Of a stretch of DNA of 64,000 bases, positions 9,178 through 17,654 are shown one piece after another. Location: positions 307,986-371,985 of the forward strand of contig NZ_LMUR01000018.1 in the NCBI RefSeq assembly GCF_009765825.1. The letters are read 5' to 3'. How positions within the stretch are numbered: position 1 is the stretch's first letter; each line of letters opens with the position of its first letter. Position numbers and translations under genes: made by a program. The DNA is from Granulicella sp. L60 (GTDB taxonomy: Bacteria; Acidobacteriota; Terriglobia; Terriglobales; Acidobacteriaceae). The notes beneath the pieces are model-generated. The model searched no databases. It was not told the DNA's origin and was given only the letters and a program-made list of their open reading frames with translations.

Positions 9178-10917
9178 TTACCGTCTGGCATCGCAGTACT
9201 GTGGTCTGACTTGAATCTGAGCCAGCAGCCCCTTTGCCTTCTCATTATCCGGCGAAAACGCGATCACCCGCTCGAGCGCCGCAGTCGCGGTTGCCCGGTC
9301 GTGCAGCATACAGGCGGCAAGCGCGAGATTGGTTCCTGCCGCAGTCTCGCCCGGATCGTCCTTTGAAACCTGCCGCCACAATCTCACAGCTTCATCTAAC
9401 CGACGCGACCGTGCATACAGCACAGCAAGATCTCCGGCAGCGACGCTGTTCGTCGGATCCACAGCCAGAGCAGCCTTGTACTCCCGTTCTGCTCCTGCTG
9501 CATCGCCGCTCGCCAGATCCAGATACCCAAGCTGAGCATGAAGCGCAGCATCGGTCTTCGACTTGCCTGCAGCTTGCTCCTCGTGCGCGGCATTCGTCAG
9601 CAAGCGTCGTGCTTCAGTCGTCGCGACGGCATCTCCGTGCAGCGCGAGTTGCGCATAAGCTAACCCGAGCGCACGATCGCTGACCGGTTCACCCGCCACA
9701 GCCATCAATGTCTCCGCTCGATGATCCTGCTCACTACGCTGTCCGCTTGGTCGCTTCTGGATGAAATGATCCGTGACTTGTTCATGCGCGATATCTTCCG
9801 CCTTCTCTCGCGCCATATGGCATGTCGTGCAGTCCTGAGTATCAGGGTGATGACGCGAGGCAAACGACGGTTCGTTATGGCAGCTCAAACATCTACTTCG
9901 ATAGTATCCAACGCGCTCCGCCGGTGACGGAGTGCTATGCGGATCGTGACAGGTAGTGCATGTGAGTCGTCCATCGCTCTTGCGAAAGCACGCACTCTGC
10001 AACAACGCCTCCCACTGACTAGTCGCGCGGCCATTCGAACCTACTTCGCCAGCATGCACAAAAAACTGCACATCCTCCGAGAGATAATCGCCCGGCTTGA
10101 ACATCTGTAGCGAACGGCCAGGCTTGTTGACCGCGATCTCGCCCTCTAGATGGCACTGAAGGCAAACCGAGATCTTACGGTTTCCTGGCAGCGAATCCAG
10201 CTTCATGATCGGGCCGCGCCCACCCTGCGCGACGTGCGCCGTCGTATCGCCATGACACGACTCGCAAGTAATGCCCCCATGCAAAAAGGGCTCTTCCGCA
10301 AAGTGATTCCGGCTGCCCGGCAGCGAAGGCTGTCCTCCGCTGGTGTGGCAATGCAGACACGTCGAATCCACCGGCAGCGTAAACGGCATCTCCCGCGCAT
10401 CGAGCGATTTGGGATTCATATCCCACACCTCTTTTTTGCTGTACCAGTTCACAGGACTCTCGAACCAGAATCCGTCGTGCTGAAATAGGTAAGTTCGACC
10501 ACGGTTTCCCGACCCAATAAAATACTTCAGTTGTTGCTCGCCTGATACTTCCCGCCCCGGCGCTGCGTCTGCACGCGCATACGAAAGCCATGCCTGGCCA
10601 TCGCGCGCAAACAGCTTGTAACTAACCCCTGAAGTCTTATGGACAAACTTTCCCGGCAGTAGCCCATCGACCGCATCCCCACTGGCATGCGCCATCGGTG
10701 TTCGTTGATATCGGTCATAGAGCTGCTCATGACAGTTGCGACAGATCGCATCCGGGTCTTTTATCGGACCGCTCGCCTCAACCCGAGGCGTTGCCTGTAG
10801 TAGCCAGACCAACCCAACCATCGCAATGAGACCGAGTGTCGCCAGACAGCGTGCAACCACAGCGGTCCTCGCCCGGTCAGACGATCGTCTTTGTTTGCTC
10901 TGTTGTTCGTAGAACAT
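9178..10917 (-). CDS. Seven-haem c-type cytochrome with C-terminal TPR domain
   Basis: The protein has 579 residues. An N-terminal membrane anchor or uncleaved signal (about residues 20-45) is followed by seven CxxCH haem c sites: CRNCH, CLHCH, CESCH, CLQCH, CTTCH, CLSCH and CTTCH. A TPR region then covers about 400-579 (for example DAALHAQLGYLDLASGDAAG). The haem spacing resembles periplasmic multihaem cytochromes of the NrfA/OCC-like group (cytochrome c554-type), but no catalytic-site motif decides an enzyme. It probably carries electrons in the periplasm while the TPRs dock a partner. The next gene on the other side is a divergent GH127 enzyme. Confidence 0.88.
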   Translation of the reverse strand: MFYEQQSKQRRSSDRARTAVVARCLATLGLIAMVGLVWLLQATPRVEASGPIKDPDAICRNCHEQLYDRYQRTPMAHASGDAVDGLLPGKFVHKTSGVSYKLFARDGQAWLSYARADAAPGREVSGEQQLKYFIGSGNRGRTYLFQHDGFWFESPVNWYSKKEVWDMNPKSLDAREMPFTLPVDSTCLHCHTSGGQPSLPGSRNHFAEEPFLHGGITCESCHGDTTAHVAQGGRGPIMKLDSLPGNRKISVCLQCHLEGEIAVNKPGRSLQMFKPGDYLSEDVQFFVHAGEVGSNGRATSQWEALLQSACFRKSDGRLTCTTCHDPHSTPSPAERVGYYRSRCLSCHNEPSFASRHHPDTQDCTTCHMAREKAEDIAHEQVTDHFIQKRPSGQRSEQDHRAETLMAVAGEPVSDRALGLAYAQLALHGDAVATTEARRLLTNAAHEEQAAGKSKTDAALHAQLGYLDLASGDAAGAEREYKAALAVDPTNSVAAGDLAVLYARSRRLDEAVRLWRQVSKDDPGETAAGTNLALAACMLHDRATATAALERVIAFSPDNEKAKGLLAQIQVRPQYCDARR

Positions 10918-11066
10918 ACTGCACGTTGGCCCGCCGTCCTGCCTAGAATACCGCAGCCGTCCACTTGGTTGCCTATCACGCGTGTGTCATAACAAATCGA
11001 TATGCCAAAGCCCACTGACGCGACACGACCATCACTTCGGACTACGATTGACGGCAGGAGCAGCCC

Positions 11067-12872
11067 ATGTCCCCCGACATCACACGAAGAAGATTCATGC
11101 AAACCTCCGCCGCCTTGGTGGTTCACCAAGCAGTTCCCAAAATCACTCCGGCGGATCAGCCTCTGCAGGAGGTGGAGTACGCGCAGGTCCGTTTCACCAG
11201 CCCTGCCCACATCGCACAACTCGAAGAGACCCACACCATCCTCATGGGCCTCAGCGACGACAGCCTGCTGAAGCCTCTACGCGCCATGGTCGGCCAACCT
11301 GCGCCCGGCGAAGAACTCGGCGGTTGGTATCAGTACATGCTGAACTTCGACCCCGGCAAGACCGACGCCGGCCTCGCCCCCAGTGCAACCTTCGGTCAGT
11401 GGGTCTCGGCGCTCTGTCGCTATCACGCGATCACCGGAGACACCGCGTCCCGCGACAAAGTACTTCGGCTGAATCGTCTTTATCGCCAGACCATCGCACC
11501 CGTCTACTACGAGAACAATCGTTTCCCCGCCTACTGTTTCGATAAGCTGGTCTGCGGCCTTATGGACTCTCACCGACTCGTCCAAGATCCAGACGCCTTC
11601 GCAATACTGAACGAAACCTATGATGCCGCCCAGAAGCAACTCCCCGGCCACGCCATCGATCGCGAGATCAACTGGCGGCCGGGCAAGGACAACTCGTGGA
11701 GTTGGGACGAGAGCTACACCATGCCCGAGAACCTCTACCTGGTCTACAGCATGGGCGCCGGCTCCCGCTATCTCGACATGGCGAAGCAGTATCTCGACGA
11801 TGCCACCTACTTCGACCCACTCGCACGCGGCGAAAACGTGCTCGGCAAGAAACACGCCTACAGCTACGTCAACGCACTCTGCTCAGCCATGCAGGCCTAC
11901 CTCATCGGTGGCAGCGAAAAGCATCTGGCCGCCGCCCGCAACGGCTTCGACATGCTCCAACAGCAGAGCTTCGCCACCGGCGGCTGGGGACCAGACGAGC
12001 TCCTCCGCAAGCCAGGTTCGGAAGAGGTCTTCGCCAGCCTCACAAAGTCGCACAACAGCTTCGAGACACCGTGCGGCTCCTACGCCCACATGAAGCTCAC
12101 CCGCTATCTGCTGCGAGTCACGCGTGACGGCCGCTACGGCGACAGCATGGAGCGCATCATGTACAACACCGCCCTTGGCGCAAAGCCGCTTCAGCCCGAC
12201 GGACACGCTTTCTACTACTCGGACTACAACCTGAAAGGGAAGCGTGTCTACTCCGACCACCGCTGGCCCTGCTGCTCCGGCACTCTGCCCCAAGTCGCCA
12301 CGGACTATGGCATCAACACCTATCTTCGCGATCCCTCCTCCGTCTGGGTCAACCTCTACATCCCCTCGGTATTTCAGTTCGATCACCACGACGTCGCGTT
12401 CAAGCTGGAGCAGAGCGGCGATTACCCGTTTGCCGACACCATCACATTCAACATCACAGCTTCTCGCCCAGCAGACCTTACACTTCGCCTTCGTATCCCT
12501 GCATGGTCCAGCAATCCGCGTATCGACGTGAACGGCCAATCCGTTCCAGTCACCGCCACAAAGGGCTTTGCCATCGTAAGCCGAACCTGGAAGACCGGAG
12601 ACGTTCTCACACTCACTCTTCCTGCAACTCTGCGGCTCGAACCGATCAGCCTCGCTCACTCCGAAACCGCGGCGCTCCTCTACGGCCCACTCGTTCTCTT
12701 CGCCATCACCAGCGACGCACCCCCCATAACGCGCTCCCAAGCCTTAGCAGCCCATCGCGTCAGCCCCACCGAGTGGTCCATCGAAACAGCAGCCTCCCCA
12801 CTCCGTCTCCTGCCGTTCACCCACGTCGGCGACGCCCCCTACACCGCCTATCTGACCTACCCAAAGACGTAG
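11067..12872 (+). CDS. GH127-family (DUF1680) beta-L-arabinofuranosidase-like glycoside hydrolase, Tat-exported
   Basis: The protein has 601 residues. The start at 11067 has AGGAG seven bases upstream, and the N-terminus has a twin-arginine motif (TRRRFMQTSAALVV), so export is by Tat. An (alpha/alpha)6 barrel (about 40-420) is followed by beta-sandwiches. In GH127 (HypBA1) a Glu and three Cys bind zinc and one Cys is the nucleophile. Here WPCCSGTLPQ supplies Cys402 and Cys403, and ETPCGSYAHMKLTRYLL supplies Glu333 and Cys336. The Glu-Cys spacing is E-x-x-C rather than the E-x-C of HypBA1, so the site may differ. The likely role is removing L-arabinofuranose or a related sugar from plant glycans. 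Confidence 0.88.
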   Translation: MSPDITRRRFMQTSAALVVHQAVPKITPADQPLQEVEYAQVRFTSPAHIAQLEETHTILMGLSDDSLLKPLRAMVGQPAPGEELGGWYQYMLNFDPGKTDAGLAPSATFGQWVSALCRYHAITGDTASRDKVLRLNRLYRQTIAPVYYENNRFPAYCFDKLVCGLMDSHRLVQDPDAFAILNETYDAAQKQLPGHAIDREINWRPGKDNSWSWDESYTMPENLYLVYSMGAGSRYLDMAKQYLDDATYFDPLARGENVLGKKHAYSYVNALCSAMQAYLIGGSEKHLAAARNGFDMLQQQSFATGGWGPDELLRKPGSEEVFASLTKSHNSFETPCGSYAHMKLTRYLLRVTRDGRYGDSMERIMYNTALGAKPLQPDGHAFYYSDYNLKGKRVYSDHRWPCCSGTLPQVATDYGINTYLRDPSSVWVNLYIPSVFQFDHHDVAFKLEQSGDYPFADTITFNITASRPADLTLRLRIPAWSSNPRIDVNGQSVPVTATKGFAIVSRTWKTGDVLTLTLPATLRLEPISLAHSETAALLYGPLVLFAITSDAPPITRSQALAAHRVSPTEWSIETAASPLRLLPFTHVGDAPYTAYLTYPKT

Positions 12873-12894
12873 CGCCCACATAGGTCTCTGCATA

Positions 12895-12911
12895 GGCCAC
12901 CGCAAGTGGCC
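12895..12911 (+). terminator. Hairpin after the GH127 gene
   Basis: GGCCAC and GTGGCC pair around CGCAA, 22 bp after the stop codon. There is no U-run afterwards, so termination here would be weak or Rho-assisted. Confidence 0.35.
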
Positions 12912-13030
12912 AATACAGCTTTGTAACAAACAGAGCTTGCCATGCCGTCTCCTTCGCCTAAACTTAAAGAGAACGACGTATCCCACCCTGGGAGCCGCGA
13001 AACCATCAACAGCACCGAAAGGAAGATCCT

Positions 13031-14188
13031 TTGTCCGAACCTGTCAAACCAACCCGTCGTCCGATGAACCCTCATTTCTCTTCCGGCCCATGCGCCAAGC
13101 GGCCCGGCTGGCAGCCTGCGGCGTTGGCGGACGCGCTCGTCGGTCGCTCCCATCGCTCGAAGCCGGGAAAAGCCAAGCTCAACGAGGTCATCGAACTGAC
13201 GCGCAGCATCCTCGGCATTCCAGACGGCTATCGCATCGGCATCGTTCCCGGATCAGACACCGGCTCAGTGGAGATGGCGCTCTGGTCCATGCTCGGTGCG
13301 CGTGGCGTTGACGTTCTGGCGTGGGAGAGCTTCGGCAAGGAGTGGGTCACAGACATCACCAAGCAACTCAAGCTCCCCGACACCCGTGTCTTCGAGGCAC
13401 CGTACGGAGAGCTTCCAGACCTGACCAAGGTATCTCCCGATCACGACGTCATCTTCACCTGGAACGGTACGACCTCAGGCGTCCGCGTGCCCAACGGCGA
13501 TTGGATCTCCGACCAGCGCGAAGGCCTCACCATCTGCGACGCGACCTCGGCTGCATTCGCCATGCAGCTTCCGTGGAACAAGCTCGACGTCATCACCTGG
13601 TCCTGGCAGAAGGTCCTCGGCGGAGAGGGCGCGCACGGCATGCTCGTTCTCAGCCCGCGTGCGGTGGCGCGTCTCGAAAGCTACACGCCCGATCGTCCTC
13701 TGCCAAAGATCTTCCGCATGACAAAAGGCGGCAAGCTCATCGAAGGAATCTTCGAAGGCGAAACCATCAACACGCCATCCATGCTCGCCGTTGAAGATGC
13801 AATCGACGGTCTGCGTTGGGCTCAATCCGTTGGCGGCCTGCCGGAACTCATCCGCAGATCGGAGAGCAATCTCGCCGCAGTCGTCGATCGGCAGGGAAAG
13901 AGCAAGTGGTTCGACTTTCTCGCGCAACGCCCGGAGACTCGCTCCTGCACCTCGATCTGCCTTCGCATCGTCGCTCCGAAGATCGCTGCACTCGATCTTG
14001 AGCAACAGGCAAAGTTCGTAAAAGATATCGCGAGCTATCTCGAAAAAGAGGGTGTCGCGTACGATATCGCCTCCTATCGCGACGCGCCTCCCGGCCTGCG
14101 GATATGGGGTGGCGCAACCGTCGAAACAAAAGACATGGAAGCGATTCTGGACTGGCTTGACTACGCCTTCAACACAAAAAGCGCCTAG
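13031..14188 (+). CDS. serC: Phosphoserine aminotransferase
   Basis: This 385-residue PLP enzyme of aminotransferase class V converts 3-phosphohydroxypyruvate and glutamate to phosphoserine and 2-oxoglutarate in serine synthesis. Family marks include [15 protein letters not shown], the [12 protein letters not shown] loop, and the PLP lysine in [17 protein letters not shown] (Lys194 from the chosen start). The sequence is of the long alphaproteobacterial/archaeal-like SerC type rather than the E. coli type. The TTG at 13031 has AGGAAG upstream; an ATG at 13064, right before NPHFSSGP, is the alternative. Cytoplasmic. It converges on the VOC gene across a strong hairpin. Confidence 0.9.
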   Translation: MSEPVKPTRRPMNPHFSSGPCAKRPGWQPAALADALVGRSHRSKPGKAKLNEVIELTRSILGIPDGYRIGIVPGSDTGSVEMALWSMLGARGVDVLAWESFGKEWVTDITKQLKLPDTRVFEAPYGELPDLTKVSPDHDVIFTWNGTTSGVRVPNGDWISDQREGLTICDATSAAFAMQLPWNKLDVITWSWQKVLGGEGAHGMLVLSPRAVARLESYTPDRPLPKIFRMTKGGKLIEGIFEGETINTPSMLAVEDAIDGLRWAQSVGGLPELIRRSESNLAAVVDRQGKSKWFDFLAQRPETRSCTSICLRIVAPKIAALDLEQQAKFVKDIASYLEKEGVAYDIASYRDAPPGLRIWGGATVETKDMEAILDWLDYAFNTKSA

Positions 14189-14212
14189 ACATTCATCCAG
14201 ATAACAGACCTT

Positions 14213-14265
14213 CATGAGCCTCAGCCTGCTGACCGATACACCACAGCCAGCAGGCTGATCTCATG
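14213..14265. terminator. Bidirectional stem-loop between serC and the VOC gene
   Basis: A perfect 10-bp inverted repeat, CAGCCTGCTG (14222-14231) with CAGCAGGCTG (14248-14257), is nested inside a second pair, CATGAG (14213-14218) with CTCATG (14260-14265). It sits in the short gap between convergent genes, where a shared terminator is expected. There is no long T-run on either side. Confidence 0.55.
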
Positions 14266-14294
14266 AGCAATCTGCTAAAAATCAATAGCGCAGC

Positions 14295-14660
14295 CTAAGC
14301 CTGTTTCGCTTGCCACAGCCCAAGAGTCGCTCCCGTGGGATCGAGGATAATGCTGAACCATCCCATCCCCGGAACCTCCGTAACATCGCGCATGATCTTC
14401 GCACCTAGACTGGCCGCCTTCTCGGTGGAGACGTGAATGTCGTCCACCGAGATGTAGGTAAGCCACGCTGAAGGTGCGCCGGGAACAGGATGTTGCGCGA
14501 TCGCGCCGCCCGGTCCTTCGCCAGGTTTGATGAACGTATAGGAGCCACCGGAGCCCATCTCCATATCACTCAGCTCCCACGAAAAGAGACTGGTGTAGAA
14601 GTTCTTGGCCTTGGCGGTATCGGTGGTGTTCAGTTCGAGATGACAGAATGGGTTTGCCAT
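14295..14660 (-). CDS. VOC-superfamily (glyoxalase/bleomycin-resistance fold) protein
   Basis: The protein has 121 residues from the ATG at 14660, which has AAAGGCG upstream; the longer frame to 14708 adds an unlikely leader. The fold pattern is clear: MANPFCHLELNTTDTAKAKNFYTSLFSWEL opens the first beta-alpha-beta-beta-beta unit. WLTYISVDDIHVSTEKAASLGAKIM starts the second, ending PTGATLGLWQAKQA. It belongs with the short 'VOC family protein' group also related to PhnB/CFP32. The metal-dependent reaction is unknown. Cytoplasmic. Confidence 0.85.
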   Translation of the reverse strand: MANPFCHLELNTTDTAKAKNFYTSLFSWELSDMEMGSGGSYTFIKPGEGPGGAIAQHPVPGAPSAWLTYISVDDIHVSTEKAASLGAKIMRDVTEVPGMGWFSIILDPTGATLGLWQAKQA

Positions 14661-14802
14661 AGACGCCTTTCGAATGCGGAAGTAGTGACTAGGTGGCCCG
14701 TCGAACAAGATAGATGAAGTGAGATTCTACGCCGGAACGTCCACGAATGTCCCAGTAGAAATTGTGCGACCAGACAACTTCAGGCAAAGTTTATTCGTCG
14801 TT

Positions 14803-17442
14803 CTAACGCGGCGTCAACGTCAGGGTGTGAGTCGTGGCAGCGTCCACCGCCGCATGGCTAAACGGCAGCGAGAAGGTGGTGCCGTGATACCACGCATGCC
14901 ACTGATCGAGGAACCACGGGCTCGCCGGATTGGAAGACTCTCCAAGGACAAGATTGAGCGTACTGTCGTCGAAGTTCGCGAAGTCCGCAGTGAACCGTTC
15001 TGATGGTCCGAAGGTATGGCCGACCTGTTTGATGGTCGTACCGTCGCCGCTCTGGGGCTGGTCACCAGTGCCGATCGGCACCCCAATCAGGCGTTGCAGC
15101 AGCGCGGACTGTCCGTAGATAGGATGTTCGATATCGACAGTGTGGATGTGGCCATAACGCCAGGTGGAGAGATCATGTGGAGCATGGCCTTCCACCAGCC
15201 CCCGCGCAACAGCCGCCGTAAGCAGGTCGTCCCAGTTGGAGTATCGGGAGGAGAGCCAGCGCGCAGGCGTGTGCATGATCAGCCACTCTTCGGCGTACGC
15301 CTTATTGCTCCAGGTATAGAGTGCCGCGAGGTCCTCCGGTTTCGTATCGCTGGCGTGTTCGGCCTGTGACTGTCCCGGCTGTGGCAACGCCTGCGGATCA
15401 AGCAGAAGCGGCCAGAGCGCGGTGCGAGCGGCAGAGACAATGGTCGGTGCCGCGGCGTCCGTATCCATGCTCCCGTTCCAGTCGCGGAGAAGGTCTGCAG
15501 CCTGGTGCAGACGCTTGTCATGGGTAAAGTCGGGCTTGGAAGCATGATCGATGGCGTACGCCAGACGCTCAGCGATGACGTGGTCGAGATCGGAGTACAC
15601 ATCGGTCTGGATAGCAAGCATGTCAGACGGCGTGAGGTGATCTTTCGTAGCGATGGAGCGCTCCGAGAGAAGCTTCCAGATGCGCTCGTTGCGATAAGGA
15701 GCAGACCAGTCCAGCGTGATCGGATACGGATAGTCGTCCGCAGTAACCCGCGCATTCGCCGTTGCAAGAATTCCGTTAGGCGGGTCTACAGCCTGCGGAA
15801 GCTTGTCGTATGGAATATTCGCCACCCACTCCTGCGTGGTGTCGAGCGCGTCCGACGGCACAGGACTGATAGCAGCAGGTGCAGCGACGCTGCCGCGAAT
15901 CGGAATCCTTCCCACCGCGTGGTAACCGATGTGACCCTGATCGTCCGCGTAGACCAGGTTCTGTGCGGGACCACCAAAGGTAGAGAAGGCATTGACCAGG
16001 CTGGAACCATCAACTGCGCTGTCCATTGCTAGAAAAGACGGCGTCACATTAGCAGGATCATAGATCGTCCAGCGCAACGAGAGCGTACGCTTCTCCGACG
16101 GCAGTATCCCCGTGAGAACCGGTGTAACCGCAGCGCCATGCTGTGTCGCCTGCACATCCAGCACAACGTCTTTGCCGCCCTTGACGTGAATGGTCTCCTG
16201 CTGATGAAGCACGGGCCGCCAGCCCCCGTCAGCCGCCTGATATTCAGCTGATGAGCCTGCACCACGCATATGTTCGATGTAAACGTCTTGCACCGTCGCA
16301 CCCAGATTGGTGAATCCCCACGCAACATGCTCATTGTGTCCGACGATGACGAACGGAACCCCCGGCAGCGATACGCCCGTGACATGCAGCCCACCAGTTA
16401 AAGTCGACGCCTCAAGATCCGCCTGATACCAGATGCCGGGCACCCCATGCGCCAGATGCATATCGTTCGAGAGCAGCGGCTTTCCCGTAGCCGTATGCGC
16501 CCCGGAGACAACCCAGTCGTTCGACCCCGAAAAACAACCATCGCACACAGGATTCTTAAGCGTCTCTTCAAGCGCCGCAAGATCACCCGGACTCGCCGTC
16601 TCCCCAACCGGAGCCACCGGCCTCGCCAGCCTCGACTGAGACTCATCCAGCGGAACATCAGGAATATCGGTCTGCGGCGCCGTCAGGTCAACCACAGGCT
16701 GCGCCGGCGGATGGTCGCGCCACGTCTCCACCGGATAAAGATCAGCGATCAAATGCGCAGGCAGCCGCGCCGTCAGCGCCTCCCGGCTAAGCTCCATCGA
16801 AAAGCTGTTCGTCAGGTCCTGAAACATCACCAGCCCCACCAGGATGCTGTCCCGTGGCGTCCACGGCGACGGCTCATAGCGCAGAATGCGAAACTCAAGC
16901 GGAAGATGCGAACGCTGCGCCTCCATGGACGCATTGACCCCCTCCGCATACTGCTCCAGCAGATGAAGCTGCTCCGGCGGCAGCGTCGCCAGCGCACGAT
17001 CCGCCGACGCACGAAGCTGCAACGTCCTCTGCAAACGATCATGCGCCACCAGCGAAGCCCCAAGCACCTCCGCAAGACTCCCCGCAGCATGTCGCCGCAG
17101 CGCATCCATCTGCCACAACCGGTCCTGTGCGGTCACATAGCCCTGCGCCATCAGCAGATCGTCCAGCGACGCCGCCCGAATATGAGGCACCCCATGCGCA
17201 TCGCGCTGCACGCTGACAGCAACCGAGAGCCCTGGAATCGCAACGCTTCCATCCAACTGCGGCAGCGAGCCCTTCAGAGCCTGCCGAACCCAGTGCCTCC
17301 CAGCGAACAAACCCACAACCGTCCCCACAACCACCAGCACAGTAAGGACAGCCACAGTCCGAAAGAAGATGCGCCGGCGCAATGCCGTCAGCGAACTCAC
17401 AGAATCAGCGTCGTCTGCGGGGATAGGGTCGTAGAGAGTCAT
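14803..17442 (-). CDS. Penicillin acylase-family Ntn hydrolase (N-acylase)
   Basis: The protein has 879 residues from the ATG at 17442 (MTLYDPIPADD); nine further upstream codons are open but lack support. One N-terminal membrane helix (about 28-48) anchors or exports it. The alpha-chain region contains AHGVPHIRAASLDDLLMAQGYVTAQDRLWQMD. The autoprocessing site precedes the nucleophile serine (about residue 307) in CFSGSNDWVVSG, followed by KPLLSNDMHLAHGVPGIWYQ, both diagnostic of penicillin/AHL acylases. Members cleave amides such as beta-lactam side chains, acyl-homoserine lactones or lipopeptides. The substrate here is unknown; quorum quenching is one possibility. The preproenzyme should mature into two chains in the periplasm. 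Confidence 0.9.
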   Translation of the reverse strand: MTLYDPIPADDADSVSSLTALRRRIFFRTVAVLTVLVVVGTVVGLFAGRHWVRQALKGSLPQLDGSVAIPGLSVAVSVQRDAHGVPHIRAASLDDLLMAQGYVTAQDRLWQMDALRRHAAGSLAEVLGASLVAHDRLQRTLQLRASADRALATLPPEQLHLLEQYAEGVNASMEAQRSHLPLEFRILRYEPSPWTPRDSILVGLVMFQDLTNSFSMELSREALTARLPAHLIADLYPVETWRDHPPAQPVVDLTAPQTDIPDVPLDESQSRLARPVAPVGETASPGDLAALEETLKNPVCDGCFSGSNDWVVSGAHTATGKPLLSNDMHLAHGVPGIWYQADLEASTLTGGLHVTGVSLPGVPFVIVGHNEHVAWGFTNLGATVQDVYIEHMRGAGSSAEYQAADGGWRPVLHQQETIHVKGGKDVVLDVQATQHGAAVTPVLTGILPSEKRTLSLRWTIYDPANVTPSFLAMDSAVDGSSLVNAFSTFGGPAQNLVYADDQGHIGYHAVGRIPIRGSVAAPAAISPVPSDALDTTQEWVANIPYDKLPQAVDPPNGILATANARVTADDYPYPITLDWSAPYRNERIWKLLSERSIATKDHLTPSDMLAIQTDVYSDLDHVIAERLAYAIDHASKPDFTHDKRLHQAADLLRDWNGSMDTDAAAPTIVSAARTALWPLLLDPQALPQPGQSQAEHASDTKPEDLAALYTWSNKAYAEEWLIMHTPARWLSSRYSNWDDLLTAAVARGLVEGHAPHDLSTWRYGHIHTVDIEHPIYGQSALLQRLIGVPIGTGDQPQSGDGTTIKQVGHTFGPSERFTADFANFDDSTLNLVLGESSNPASPWFLDQWHAWYHGTTFSLPFSHAAVDAATTHTLTLTPR

Positions 17443-17654
17443 GCCTGATCGCAAGTGTAAATGGAGCATGTCGACCAGAGGAGTACGCCTTTGGCTGCAT
17501 TGCCCTAACTCCTCCCTACACGAAGTCAGCCGAAAAATCGGCGAACAGCCGTTTAATTTGTTTTACTGAAGGCGGCACTCCGAGCCTGGAAAGATCTCAC
17601 GAAGCCAGGCAGCTATGAATCAGCATCTACAGAACGAAACGGAGGAACTTCGCA

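Noticed and set aside
11883..12740. 285-residue minus-strand frame inside the GH127 gene
   Set aside because: No motif and no ribosome site; GH127 motifs cover the region on the plus strand.
16447..17448. 333-residue plus-strand open frame opposite the penicillin acylase gene
   Set aside because: Extremely arginine/glutamine-rich with no fold or motif; it is the antisense shadow of a well-supported enzyme in C-rich DNA.
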